In this document: positions 1 through 5,532 of the stretch, piece after piece
Numbering within the stretch: position 1 is the stretch's first letter
Layout: every line of letters begins with the position of its first letter
Source of the DNA: Acidobacteriaceae bacterium
GTDB taxonomy: Bacteria > Acidobacteriota > Terriglobia > Terriglobales > Acidobacteriaceae
Assembly (NCBI GenBank): GCA_030040175.1
Contig: JASHUF010000388.1
Location: 1-7,838, forward strand
Direction of reading: 5' to 3'
DNA: 7,838 bases
Notes under the pieces: generated by a model
Database searches by the model: none
The model's input: the letters and a program-made list of their open reading frames with translations, nothing else
Told to the model about the DNA's origin: nothing
Translations under genes and position numbers: made by a program

Positions 1-602
1 GTGGTGACGAGCGCCTCGGCAATGCCCGGTGCAACCGCGCGCAGCGTGGCCGCACCTGCGGTGCCCAAGCCATGGAATGCGTCCACCACGCCCATCACGG
101 TTCCAAACAGGCCCACGAACGGGCTGGTGCTCCCGATGGTCGCGAGCCAGGTCATGCGCCGCTCCAGGCTGGTGATGGCCTCGCTTCCGGCGGTCTGCGC
201 GGAGCGCTCGAGCGGCTTCAAATTGCGTGGCGGTCCGGAGCCGCCGGTCTGCCGCTTGTAGGTCTCGTAGACGTCTTCGAACACTGCCACAAGCGGGCTG
301 GCCGAACAATCGGCGGTAAGTGCGGCAATTTCCTGCAGGCGTCCGGCCTTGCGGAAGGCGCGGATGAAGCGGCGGCTGTCGCGCGTGGCCCGGCGGAACG
401 CGCCCCACTTGGCCAGGATCACCATCCAGGAATAAAGGCTGGCGAGCGCCAGCAGGATGAGCACGCAGATCGCGATTGGCCCTATGTTGCTCATCATCTC
501 GGCCAGCGCGCCAAAACCCTGCGAGCTGAGCGGCTGTGCGGCCGGCGCCGCGCCCGTGTCAGCCTGCAGAAGAAACGCCAAAGCAGCGGTAAAAATCGGC
601 AT
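1..602 (-). CDS. MotA/TolQ/ExbB-family proton channel protein, 3'-truncated by window edge
   Basis: Inner-membrane proton-channel subunit of the ExbB/TolQ/MotA family. With an ExbD/TolR partner these proteins use the proton gradient to drive TonB-dependent uptake or the Tol system. Two hundred codons are visible and no stop is reached, so the C-terminus is off the left edge. The first membrane helix is about residues 40-62 (SNIGPIAICVLILLALASLY), followed by a charged cytoplasmic stretch (about 66-150). The family-defining block is at 151-200, with TWLATIGSTSPFVGLFGTVM and then GVVDAFHGLG and APGIAEALVT. ATG at 602 is preceded directly by an in-frame TGA, so the start cannot lie further upstream. 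GAGGTGA abuts the ATG, which is close for a ribosome site. The gene diverges from recN; exbD/tolR genes would be expected beyond the left edge. The family is certain, but ExbB cannot be told from TolQ here. Confidence 0.93.
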   Translation of the reverse strand, partial: MPIFTAALAFLLQADTGAAPAAQPLSSQGFGALAEMMSNIGPIAICVLILLALASLYSWMVILAKWGAFRRATRDSRRFIRAFRKAGRLQEIAALTADCSASPLVAVFEDVYETYKRQTGGSGPPRNLKPLERSAQTAGSEAITSLERRMTWLATIGSTSPFVGLFGTVMGVVDAFHGLGTAGAATLRAVAPGIAEALVT

Positions 603-843
603 TCACCTCAATATCAACGGTAACAGACCCGATTGCGCGCTCCAAGTTACCTATAAGATGCGTTGCGCACAGCGCACGGCCTGCTCTTTTAACCGCAAAA
701 GGATGCGCAGGGTGCAACTCCCGGCGGAATGGAGCAGGCAACAGGCCGGGCGGCGCAATGGGGCCCGGCAAATCGCCGGCATCGGCCTCGACGGTGCAGG
801 GCGCGAGGGGAATCATGCTATGCTGCGCTCGGATTCTCTCCTC
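603..843. promoter_or_regulatory. Divergent exbB/recN intergenic region
   Basis: This gap should hold the promoters of both divergent genes. A TATAAG box-like hexamer at 653-658 could be a -10 for recN, but no good -35 lies at the right distance, and the resulting leader would be over 150 nt. A small hairpin, TGCGC-ACA-GCGCA, lies at 664-676, and CCGGC-AAATC-GCCGG lies at 765-779. A purine run, GAGGGG, at 805-810 sits 9 nt before an ATG at 820 that is in frame with recN. I see no E. coli-like (CTGT-N8-ACAG) or B. subtilis-like (GAAC/GTTC) SOS box, although recN is SOS-controlled in many bacteria. No coding region here is credible; an open frame through it is only an upstream extension of recN. 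Confidence 0.4.
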
Positions 844-2550
844 ATGCTCGTCGAACTGCGCGCGGAAAACTACGCCGTCATCGATCACGCCATTGCCACT
901 CTCGGACCGGGGCTCAACCTGCTCACGGGCGAAACCGGCGCGGGCAAGTCGATTCTCGTCGACGCCCTGGCGCTGCTCATGGGCGGAAAATCCTCGGCGG
1001 ACGTTGTCCGCCACGGCGCGGAAAAAGCCGTGGTTGCCTGCGTCTTTGAGTCCACGCCGGGCGCTGAAACCATTCTCGAAGAGAACGGGATCGATACCGA
1101 GGCTGAAGAGATCATTCTGCGGCGCGAGATTCTTTCGCCCGGCAAGAGCCGCGTCTTTGTCAACAATCAGCCGGCCACGGTGGCCGTGCTCAAGCAGCTT
1201 GCGCCGGAGCTGGCGCTGGTGCACGCGCAGACGGAGACGCTCGCGAGCTTCGACCAGACGCAGCAGCGGATGCTGCTCGACCGCTTCGGCGGCATTGCCA
1301 CCGATGCCGTGGCCGAGGCGCATGCGCACTGGCGCGCCGCCCAGGAAAAACTCAACGAGCTGCTCACCGGCGAACAGGACCGGCTGCGCCTGGTGGACCT
1401 GTGGAGCTATCAGCGCAAGGAGATCGAGGGCGCGCAGCTCGAAGCCGGCGAGGACGAACGGCTCGAGACCGAGAAACGGGTGCTGGCCAACGCAGAGAAA
1501 CTCTACGCCGCGGCGATGGGAGCGTTCGAGCAACTCTACGAGGGCGGCGCTTCGGCCGAAGCCGCACTGCGCGCGGCCTTACGCAACGTGGAGGAGCTGG
1601 CCCGCTACGACCCGCGCTTCGACGGCGCCGCGCAGCAGATCGCTTCCGCTCGCGCCTCCGTGAGCGACGTAGGCGCCACGCTGCGCGACTACGCCGAAGG
1701 CATTGACGCCTCGCCCGAGCGGCTGGCCGAGATCGAAGACCGGCTCGCCCTGCTCGACCGGCTCAAGCGCAAGTACGGCAAGACAGTGGCTGAAGTGATT
1801 GCGTTTGGCGAAGACGTGGCGCGCAAGCTCGCCGAAGTGGACGACCGGGACGAGATTTTGAAGGCGTTGCGCGCGGAGCTCGCGCAGGCTGAAGGCGCTT
1901 ACCGCAAAGCTGCGTCCGCGCTGAGCGCGGAGCGCAAGGTTGCGGCAGCGAAGCTGGCGAAACTCGCCGAGGCGCAGATCAATTCGCTGGCCATGAAGGT
2001 GAAGTTTGCGATTGAGGTCGTTCCCGCAGAGACGGAGTCGGCGTGGACGGCCTCCGGATGGGACGCAATCGAGTTCCGCATCGCCACCAACGCCGGCGAG
2101 CCGTTGAAGCCGCTGACCGAGATTGCCTCCGGCGGCGAGATGAGCCGGGTAATGCTGGCGCTGAAAGTAGCAGTTGAAGAAAATGCGGCCAAATCCGTGA
2201 AAACTGGGTCCATGAAGGGCTTGAAGAAAAAGGTCACGCCGCGCACGCTGGTCTTCGATGAGATCGACATCGGCATTGGCGGGCGCGCGGCCGAAGCGGT
2301 AGGGCAGAAGCTCAAAACGCTCGCGCGCGGCCAGCAGGTGCTGTGCGTGACCCATCTGCCGCAGATCGCCGCCTTCGCCGACCAGCATCTGGCCGTGGAG
2401 AAGCGCGAGAGCCAGGGCCGGACGAGGACGCAGATTCGCGTGCTCGACGAGGCGGCGCGCACGCGCGAGGTGGCGCGCATGCTCAGCGGCGCCAAGGTGA
2501 CGGAGACCAGCCTCCAGCACGCGGCACAGATGATCGCGGCCAGCCGGTGA
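844..2550 (+). CDS. recN: DNA repair protein RecN
   Basis: Cytoplasmic SMC-like ATPase that acts with RecA in recombinational repair of double-strand breaks. From ATG 844 it is 568 residues, the usual RecN length. The N-terminal ATPase half starts MLVELRAENYAVIDH and carries Walker A GETGAGKS at 29-36. A long charged helical middle (roughly 160-360) forms the coiled-coil arms. The C-terminal half has the ABC signature SGGEMSR (429-435), Walker B LVFDEID (Asp472) and the H-loop VTH (His504). A Lys-rich stretch of about 20 residues lies between the signature and Walker B. The usual GQHE-type motif reads AQTE (128-131). The start at 844 fits the family N-terminus. An in-frame ATG at 820, which adds eight residues, has the better ribosome site (GAGGGG) and may be the true start. 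The frame is open back to 457, but that extension is antisense to exbB and shows no RecN similarity. Confidence 0.96.
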   Translation: MLVELRAENYAVIDHAIATLGPGLNLLTGETGAGKSILVDALALLMGGKSSADVVRHGAEKAVVACVFESTPGAETILEENGIDTEAEEIILRREILSPGKSRVFVNNQPATVAVLKQLAPELALVHAQTETLASFDQTQQRMLLDRFGGIATDAVAEAHAHWRAAQEKLNELLTGEQDRLRLVDLWSYQRKEIEGAQLEAGEDERLETEKRVLANAEKLYAAAMGAFEQLYEGGASAEAALRAALRNVEELARYDPRFDGAAQQIASARASVSDVGATLRDYAEGIDASPERLAEIEDRLALLDRLKRKYGKTVAEVIAFGEDVARKLAEVDDRDEILKALRAELAQAEGAYRKAASALSAERKVAAAKLAKLAEAQINSLAMKVKFAIEVVPAETESAWTASGWDAIEFRIATNAGEPLKPLTEIASGGEMSRVMLALKVAVEENAAKSVKTGSMKGLKKKVTPRTLVFDEIDIGIGGRAAEAVGQKLKTLARGQQVLCVTHLPQIAAFADQHLAVEKRESQGRTRTQIRVLDEAARTREVARMLSGAKVTETSLQHAAQMIAASR

Positions 2551-2578
2551 AGTGCTCGTCGCGGTCCGAAGGGATCCC

Positions 2579-2594
2579 GGGAACGGGAGTTCCC
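2579..2594 (+). terminator. Hairpin after recN, possible terminator without T-tract
   Basis: Twenty-eight bases after the recN stop, GGGAAC (2579-2584) and GTTCCC (2589-2594) form a perfect 6-bp stem closed by GGGA, a GNRA-type tetraloop. The palindrome GGGATCCC (2571-2578) lies immediately before it. No T-run follows, so this is not a canonical intrinsic terminator. It may instead stabilise the recN 3' end or assist Rho-dependent termination. Confidence 0.35.
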
Positions 2595-2683
2595 ATGCGC
2601 TGCGGTTCCAGAACAAATTAATACCCAAACGGCGGGCTGCCGGGTAAGATAGTCGCCAAACCCCCGCGACGCGCGCCTGCCCT

Positions 2684-2710
2684 GAATCGGAAATTGCCGG
2701 ATTCGGAATC
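2684..2710 (+). repeat. Inverted repeats in the leader of the hydrolase gene
   Basis: GAATCGG (2684-2690) pairs with CCGGATTC (2697-2704) through one bulged G, around the loop AAATTG. The second arm is also half of a second palindrome, GATTC-G-GAATC (2700-2710), so two alternative pairings share GATTC. The element lies about 50-75 nt before the hydrolase ATG. It could be an operator or a leader hairpin. Chance cannot be excluded for elements this short. Confidence 0.3.
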
Positions 2711-2758
2711 TCGTCCGATGGCCGCGAGGCGCCCCAACGCATGAAGGAGAGCGATGTC

Positions 2759-3436
2759 ATGATTTCATTCCGCCGATTTTTCCCCGTGCTGGCCGGCTTG
2801 GCCGTGCTGGCTGCGTCCACTGTTGTTTGCGCGCAGCAGGAGTTTCCGCCGCCCAGCGGCAAGGGCCGCGTGGTGGTGGTGGCGAGCGGTCTGTCCGGGC
2901 CGCCGCATTACGCCAAGGTGGCGCGCGACATTGCCGCGCTGGGTTACGATGCGGTGCTGTTTGACGGCAGCGCCATGGAGCACACGCACGGCGAGGCGGT
3001 GCACGCGGCCATCCTGCAGGCGCAGCAGATGCCGCACGCGCTGCCGGGCAAAGTGGCGCTGGTGGGCTTCTCCGCCGGCGGAGGCGAATCGCTCTACTAC
3101 GCCACGCAGTGGCCCGACCTGGTGACCGGCGTGATCGTGTGGTACCCGGCCACCTCGTTCATCAAAAACGTGCCCGGCTTCATTGACCGCCTGCAGATGC
3201 CGGTGCTGATGTTTGCCGGGGAGAAGGATCACTACCGCGACAACTGCTGTGCGGCTGACAATGCGCGCGCCATTGCTGCCGCCGCCAAGGCTGCGGGCAA
3301 GCCCTTCGAGCTCTACACCTACCCCAAGGCCGAGCACGACTTTGTGCGCGACGGCCAGCATTACAACGCCGAGGCCGATGCGGACGCGTTCCAGAAGACG
3401 GCCGACGAATTAAAGCAGTTGTTGCCGAGCCAATAG
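2759..3436 (+). CDS. Secreted dienelactone hydrolase family protein (alpha/beta hydrolase)
   Basis: Predicted exported alpha/beta-hydrolase of the dienelactone-hydrolase family, 225 residues. The substrate is unknown; family members cleave esters or lactones. Residues 1-25 form a Sec signal peptide with basic FRR, a hydrophobic core (PVLAGLAVLAAS) and a likely signal peptidase I cut after VCA, before QQ. The mature protein has the nucleophile elbow GFSAGG (Ser105), an acid at GEKD (Asp157) and His193 in AEHDF, a complete triad in the right order. Classic dienelactone hydrolases use Cys as nucleophile; here it is Ser. A vicinal pair, Cys163-Cys164, follows the acid loop. ATG 2759 is chosen because AAGGAGA at 2744-2750 sits 8 nt upstream. 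An ATG at 2741 in the same frame would put extra charged residues before the signal peptide. It is 208 nt from recN and probably transcribed separately. Confidence 0.85.
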   Translation: MISFRRFFPVLAGLAVLAASTVVCAQQEFPPPSGKGRVVVVASGLSGPPHYAKVARDIAALGYDAVLFDGSAMEHTHGEAVHAAILQAQQMPHALPGKVALVGFSAGGGESLYYATQWPDLVTGVIVWYPATSFIKNVPGFIDRLQMPVLMFAGEKDHYRDNCCAADNARAIAAAAKAAGKPFELYTYPKAEHDFVRDGQHYNAEADADAFQKTADELKQLLPSQ

Positions 3437-3516
3437 AGTGCTTCCCCCCTGGGCGCAAAAATCCGCCGCGTCGCACGCCAAGGATGGGGCACCTGTGCAG
3501 CGGTGAGCGCATCCGG

Positions 3517-3567
3517 GCCTAAAGGCGGGGTGAGTCGGGCGCGGCGTTTCAGCGGCCTGAAGGCCGC
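3517..3567. repeat. REP-like pair of related hairpins between convergent genes
   Basis: Two similar palindromes lie in the 144-nt convergent gap. The shorter is GCC-TAAA-GGC (3517-3526). The stronger is GCGGCC-TGAA-GGCCGC (3552-3567). The shared core, GGCCTRAAGGC, and the location between convergent genes resemble REP-type extragenic palindromes. No T-run flanks either side, so at best this is a bidirectional RNA 3'-end stabiliser for the hydrolase and receiver transcripts. Family membership needs copies elsewhere in the genome, which this window cannot show. Confidence 0.4.
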
Positions 3568-3580
3568 GGCTCCCTCCCGA

Positions 3581-3988
3581 TTACGCCTGCGCGCGCCCGC
3601 CCTTAGTCATGGGCAGCAGGTGGGCGACGATATCGAGGATGAACGCGGGGTGGAGGGGTTTGGCCAGGATCTCGAAGCGGTGGCCCTGCTCGCGCGCCAG
3701 TTCCAGCAGTTCGGCTGTGCCCGGATGGCCGGACATGAGGAGGATATGGCAGGCCGGGTAGTTCGATTTGAGCACGATGCCGAACTCGATGCCGTTCATG
3801 CGCGGCAGCATAACATCCACGATGGCCAGGTCCGGCTGCCACGCGGCGATGGTCTCGATGGCCTGCTCCGCGGAAAAGGCCACGCGCACTTCATACCCGC
3901 AGCCGCGGAAGATCATCTCCAGCGTTTCGGCGATGCTGGCCTCGTCATCGAGAACCAGAATCCTGCGGCCTCCTGCATTCGCGGGCAT
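3581..3988 (-). CDS. Single-domain response regulator (CheY-like receiver)
   Basis: Stand-alone receiver domain of 135 residues with no output domain. Such proteins take phosphate from a histidine kinase and signal by protein contact or phosphorelay. Starting MPANAGGRRILVLDDE, it carries the acidic pocket Asp14-Asp15, the phospho-acceptor Asp58 in AIVDVMLPRMNGIEF, Ser86 in LLMSGHP and Lys110 in LAKPLHP, so all key receiver residues are present. The short tail, MTKGGRAQA, shows no DNA-binding or enzyme domain. No kinase gene lies in the window, so it is an orphan here. ATG 3988 is chosen because the receiver begins just after it. It lacks a clear ribosome site. GTG 4018 and ATG 4081 are in-frame alternatives that would add a low-complexity basic extension. 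It converges with the hydrolase and diverges from the S24 regulator. Confidence 0.88.
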   Translation of the reverse strand: MPANAGGRRILVLDDEASIAETLEMIFRGCGYEVRVAFSAEQAIETIAAWQPDLAIVDVMLPRMNGIEFGIVLKSNYPACHILLMSGHPGTAELLELAREQGHRFEILAKPLHPAFILDIVAHLLPMTKGGRAQA

Positions 3989-4111
3989 AGTCTGGGGGAA
4001 AACAAGATTTTCTTTCACTCTCCGGTCGCGGCCGCAGCCGTCCGGGACGCGAAAGCCCGAATCTGTTATTCCCCGGCGCACCCAACCGGGGTACCATACC
4101 TGAGAGGGCCC

Positions 4112-4219
4112 ATGGGCGCAACGGGCTCGGTTTGCGCGCGAGCGCTCAGGGCACGCGCCTTGCTAGCGATTCTGCTCCTGCTGCTGTGCAAACGCAACTC
4201 GCAAGGGGCTGTTCTTTGA
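4112..4219 (+). CDS. Possible 35-residue hydrophobic small protein
   Basis: A short open frame, ATG to TGA, preceded by GAGAGGG at 4102-4108, only 3 nt before the ATG. The product starts MGATGSVCARALRARALL. It has a basic N-terminal part, one strongly hydrophobic stretch (ALLAILLLLLC, about residues 16-26) and a short polar tail, KRNSQGAVL. This fits a single-span membrane microprotein or the signal-peptide remnant of a lost gene. No lipobox is present, because Leu precedes the Cys. I do not recognise a family. Hydrophobic leucine runs also arise by chance from CTG-rich DNA, so it is a candidate only. Confidence 0.25.
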   Translation: MGATGSVCARALRARALLAILLLLLCKRNSQGAVL

Positions 4220-4420
4220 GCCGGTAAACCGGTGGTTCTGAAAAGTACGAAGACAGGCGCCAACTCCGAACAGCTCAATCCGGCGAATTGGAAATCTCTC
4301 ATCCCCGGTCAGCCTTGGTCCTCACGGCTCCATTCCCCAGCGCCCCGGGGGCGCCTGACGCCTCCAGTTACGATGCGCCAAGGTTCCTGCTAGTATACCT
4401 GCGGCGGGGGCTAAATCTTT
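4220..4420. other. Non-coding stretch upstream of the S24 regulator
   Basis: I see no credible gene here. Open frames on the minus strand are short or antisense to the regulator and resemble no family I know. A GC hairpin, GCGCCC-CGG-GGGCGC, lies at 4340-4354, without a T-run on either side. CCTTGG and CCAAGG occur as a distant inverted pair around 4312-4385. A short AT-rich patch, TAGTATAC, at 4391-4398 could serve as a -10 element, but no matching -35 is evident. The DNA becomes clearly AT-richer from about 4411 on, which fits the promoter zone of the regulator. Confidence 0.35.
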
Positions 4421-4452
4421 CATTTCATTGATGTAATTCCATGTGTGAAATG
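4421..4452. promoter_or_regulatory. Imperfect 32-bp palindrome, likely operator of the S24 regulator
   Basis: The arms CATTTCA (4421-4427) and TGAAATG (4446-4452) are perfect inverted repeats. Further inside, ATG/CAT (4431-4433 with 4440-4442) and the central AATT (4435-4438) continue the same symmetry. Together 12 of 16 base pairs match about one centre. The site is AT-rich in GC-rich surroundings and ends 37 nt before the ATG of the helix-turn-helix/S24 regulator. Its size and position suit a dimeric or paired-dimer repressor controlling its own gene. Binding by that regulator is inferred. Confidence 0.5.
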
Positions 4453-4472
4453 TGGGCGTTGAGAGGGGGTCC

Positions 4473-4502
4473 ATGAGCAAGGTGAATGCATGGCGGCTCT
4501 GA
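4473..4502 (+). CDS. Nine-codon minigene overlapping the S24 regulator start
   Basis: ATG 4473 follows a strong purine run, GAGAGGGGG (4461-4469), with 3 nt between them. It encodes MSKVNAWRL and then stops at TGA 4500-4502, inside the fourth codon of the regulator in another frame. The regulator's own ribosome site (AAGGTGA) lies within this minigene. Ribosomes starting here would run through and terminate just past the regulator ATG, which could couple or limit its translation. There is no evidence yet that it is translated. Confidence 0.25.
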   Translation: MSKVNAWRL

Positions 4503-5272
4503 AAGCGAACGCGGCTGATTGGGCTGACCGAATCCGCCGGCTGTTGGCCGAGCAGAAACTGAGCCAGGCCGGGCTGGCCGAGCGCCTGGGAGTTTCGCCT
4601 CCGACAGTCTCCCGCTGGATCAAGGGCTGGCACGAGCCCACTGCAGAGAGTTACATTGCGCTGGGCAACCTGGCGCAGCCGCCGGACGGCATTTACTTCT
4701 GGGAGCGCGCCGGCCTGGACTCGGGACTGCTCGACGCCGGCTTGCAGCGCGTTCTCTCTTCGGTGCGGGTAAGCCTGCGCGATTTCAAATTGGTGGCCGG
4801 ACGCAAGCTCTCCGGCATTCTGGCCGGCAAGGGCAACGCGGCCGCGGTGGCCATTCCCCAGCTCAACGTAACCGCCTACGGCGACCGTGTTCCCCCGCAC
4901 GAAAACGTGAGCATGTCCGAAGTGAAGGTGCTGGGCGTTCTGCTGGCGCCGCTCCAGTGGTGCCCGCACCCGGAGAACATGATTGCCATCCACTTTCAAG
5001 GCGAGTCCATGCTGCCGGTCATTCCCCCGCGTTCAATTCTCTTTGTCGATACGGCCTCGAAAGAACGTGAGCGGCTGCATCAGCGCATCGCCGTGGTCAG
5101 CCACCGCGACCTGGGATTCAAAGTCGCCCGATTCCAGCGCCTCGCCGGAACCGAGATCCTGATCTCAGCCAATCACAAGTATCCTCCCCTCGACGTGAGC
5201 AACGCATCCAAGTGGAAGATCTTCGGCGAAGTGTTGTGGTGGGTCTCGCGCGACGCCGAAGGGGACGCCTAA
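4490..5272 (+). CDS. XRE-family helix-turn-helix regulator with S24 (LexA/CI-like) C-terminal domain
   Basis: Predicted DNA-binding repressor of 260 residues. Residues about 12-62 form a Cro/CI-type helix-turn-helix (RIRRLLAEQKLSQAGLAERL, then VSPPTVSRWIKG). A linker runs from about 65 to 145. The C-terminal part (about 146-252) resembles the LexA/CI S24 fold: WCPHP (157-161), the nucleophile loop FQGESMLPVI (Ser173) and the C-terminal KIFGEVLWWVSR. The Lys that pairs with Ser in LexA-type autocleavage is expected in a VKRL-like stretch; here it reads FKVARF, with Ala213 at that place and Lys211 two residues earlier. The usual Ala-Gly scissile pair appears as Tyr-Gly (TAYGD, 128-132). It may therefore be a non-cleaved regulator. 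ATG 4490 is firm: AAGGTGA (4479-4485) lies 4 nt upstream, and no other start occurs before the in-frame stop at 4460. An operator-like palindrome lies upstream, suggesting autoregulation. Confidence 0.85.
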   Translation: MAALKANAADWADRIRRLLAEQKLSQAGLAERLGVSPPTVSRWIKGWHEPTAESYIALGNLAQPPDGIYFWERAGLDSGLLDAGLQRVLSSVRVSLRDFKLVAGRKLSGILAGKGNAAAVAIPQLNVTAYGDRVPPHENVSMSEVKVLGVLLAPLQWCPHPENMIAIHFQGESMLPVIPPRSILFVDTASKERERLHQRIAVVSHRDLGFKVARFQRLAGTEILISANHKYPPLDVSNASKWKIFGEVLWWVSRDAEGDA

Positions 5273-5282
5273 AGCAAAACCA

Positions 5283-5374
5283 GAGCTGCTGTAGGCCGGA
5301 GGAACGACTCACAAGTCGGCGCGACCAACAGGGAGCGGCGACCCTGCACGGACTCGAAAAGGCTACAGCAACTC
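5283..5374. repeat. Branched inverted-repeat element (outer stem with two inner hairpins)
   Basis: Eleven bases after the S24 regulator stop begins a 92-nt element that can fold as a three-way junction. In the outer stem, GAG, TGCTGTAG and CC (5283-5297) pair with GG, CTACAGCA and CTC (5361-5374). That gives 13 pairs with one C/A mismatch and one bulged G. Inside lie CGACT-CACA-AGTCG (5305-5318) and CAGGG with CCCTG (5329-5333, 5342-5346). It may be a structured 3' end, a small RNA or a dispersed repeat; the strand is unknown. There is no T-tract for an intrinsic terminator. Confidence 0.45.
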
Positions 5375-5380
5375 AGAAAT

Positions 5381-5393
5381 TGCCGTAACGGCA
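5381..5393 (-). terminator. Short hairpin with weak T-tract on the minus strand
   Basis: TGCCG-TAA-CGGCA is a perfect 5-bp stem with a 3-nt loop. Read on the minus strand it is followed by ATTTCT, a poor T-rich tail. It could end transcripts of the LacI-family gene, but it lies about 140 nt beyond that stop and the stem is short. Confidence 0.25.
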
Positions 5394-5398
5394 GGCGG

Positions 5399-5487
5399 CA
5401 TGGAGCTATGCCCGGTGGTCTTTCGCGGGGGCGACAGACGCCGGGCATCCGTGCCTTTCCCGCCCATCGAGCATGCATCGCTCCATG
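5399..5487. repeat. Nested inverted repeat with a strong 41-nt hairpin
   Basis: An outer perfect 8-bp pair, CATGGAGC (5399-5406) and GCTCCATG (5480-5487), encloses a long hairpin at 5408-5448. The hairpin consists of ATGCCCGG/CCGGGCAT (8 bp), GTCT/AGAC (4 bp) and TCGC/GCGA (4 bp), separated by a small asymmetric internal loop and one mismatch, and closed by GGGG. Sixteen pairs in 41 nt is far more than most gaps show. It lies between the convergent S24 and LacI genes. Candidate roles are a REPIN-like repeat, an RNA 3'-end structure or a small RNA. No T-run follows on either strand. Confidence 0.5.
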
Positions 5488-5532
5488 GAATCCTCGCATA
5501 CGCCTGGCCGAATCGGTCCAAAAGATGAGCAA

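Noticed and set aside
72..623. Plus-strand 183-codon frame
   Set aside because: It lies entirely opposite the ExbB/TolQ gene, whose protein is unmistakable, and its product resembles nothing.
457..843. Upstream extension of recN by up to 129 codons
   Set aside because: It is antisense to the exbB start and shows no RecN-like sequence; the family N-terminus begins at 844, or at most at 820.
603..843. SOS (LexA) box upstream of recN
   Set aside because: I searched by eye for E. coli-like and B. subtilis-like boxes and found none; an unknown lineage-specific box cannot be excluded.
559..1533. Minus-strand 324-codon frame
   Set aside because: It is antisense to recN and its upstream gap, with no recognisable domain.
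1579..2862. Minus-strand 427-codon frame
   Set aside because: It is antisense to recN and the hydrolase start; a shadow of GC-rich codon use with an Arg/Leu/Ala-rich product.
3503..4219. Plus-strand 238-codon frame
   Set aside because: Most of it is antisense to the receiver gene. Only the last 36 codons lie in open space, and those are reported separately as a weak candidate.
4322..4999. Minus-strand 225-codon frame
   Set aside because: It is antisense to the S24 regulator and its promoter, with no recognisable domain.
5269..5532. Minus-strand 87-codon frame in the structured gap
   Set aside because: Its Arg/Cys/Pro-rich product and overlap with inverted repeats suggest structured non-coding DNA, not a gene.
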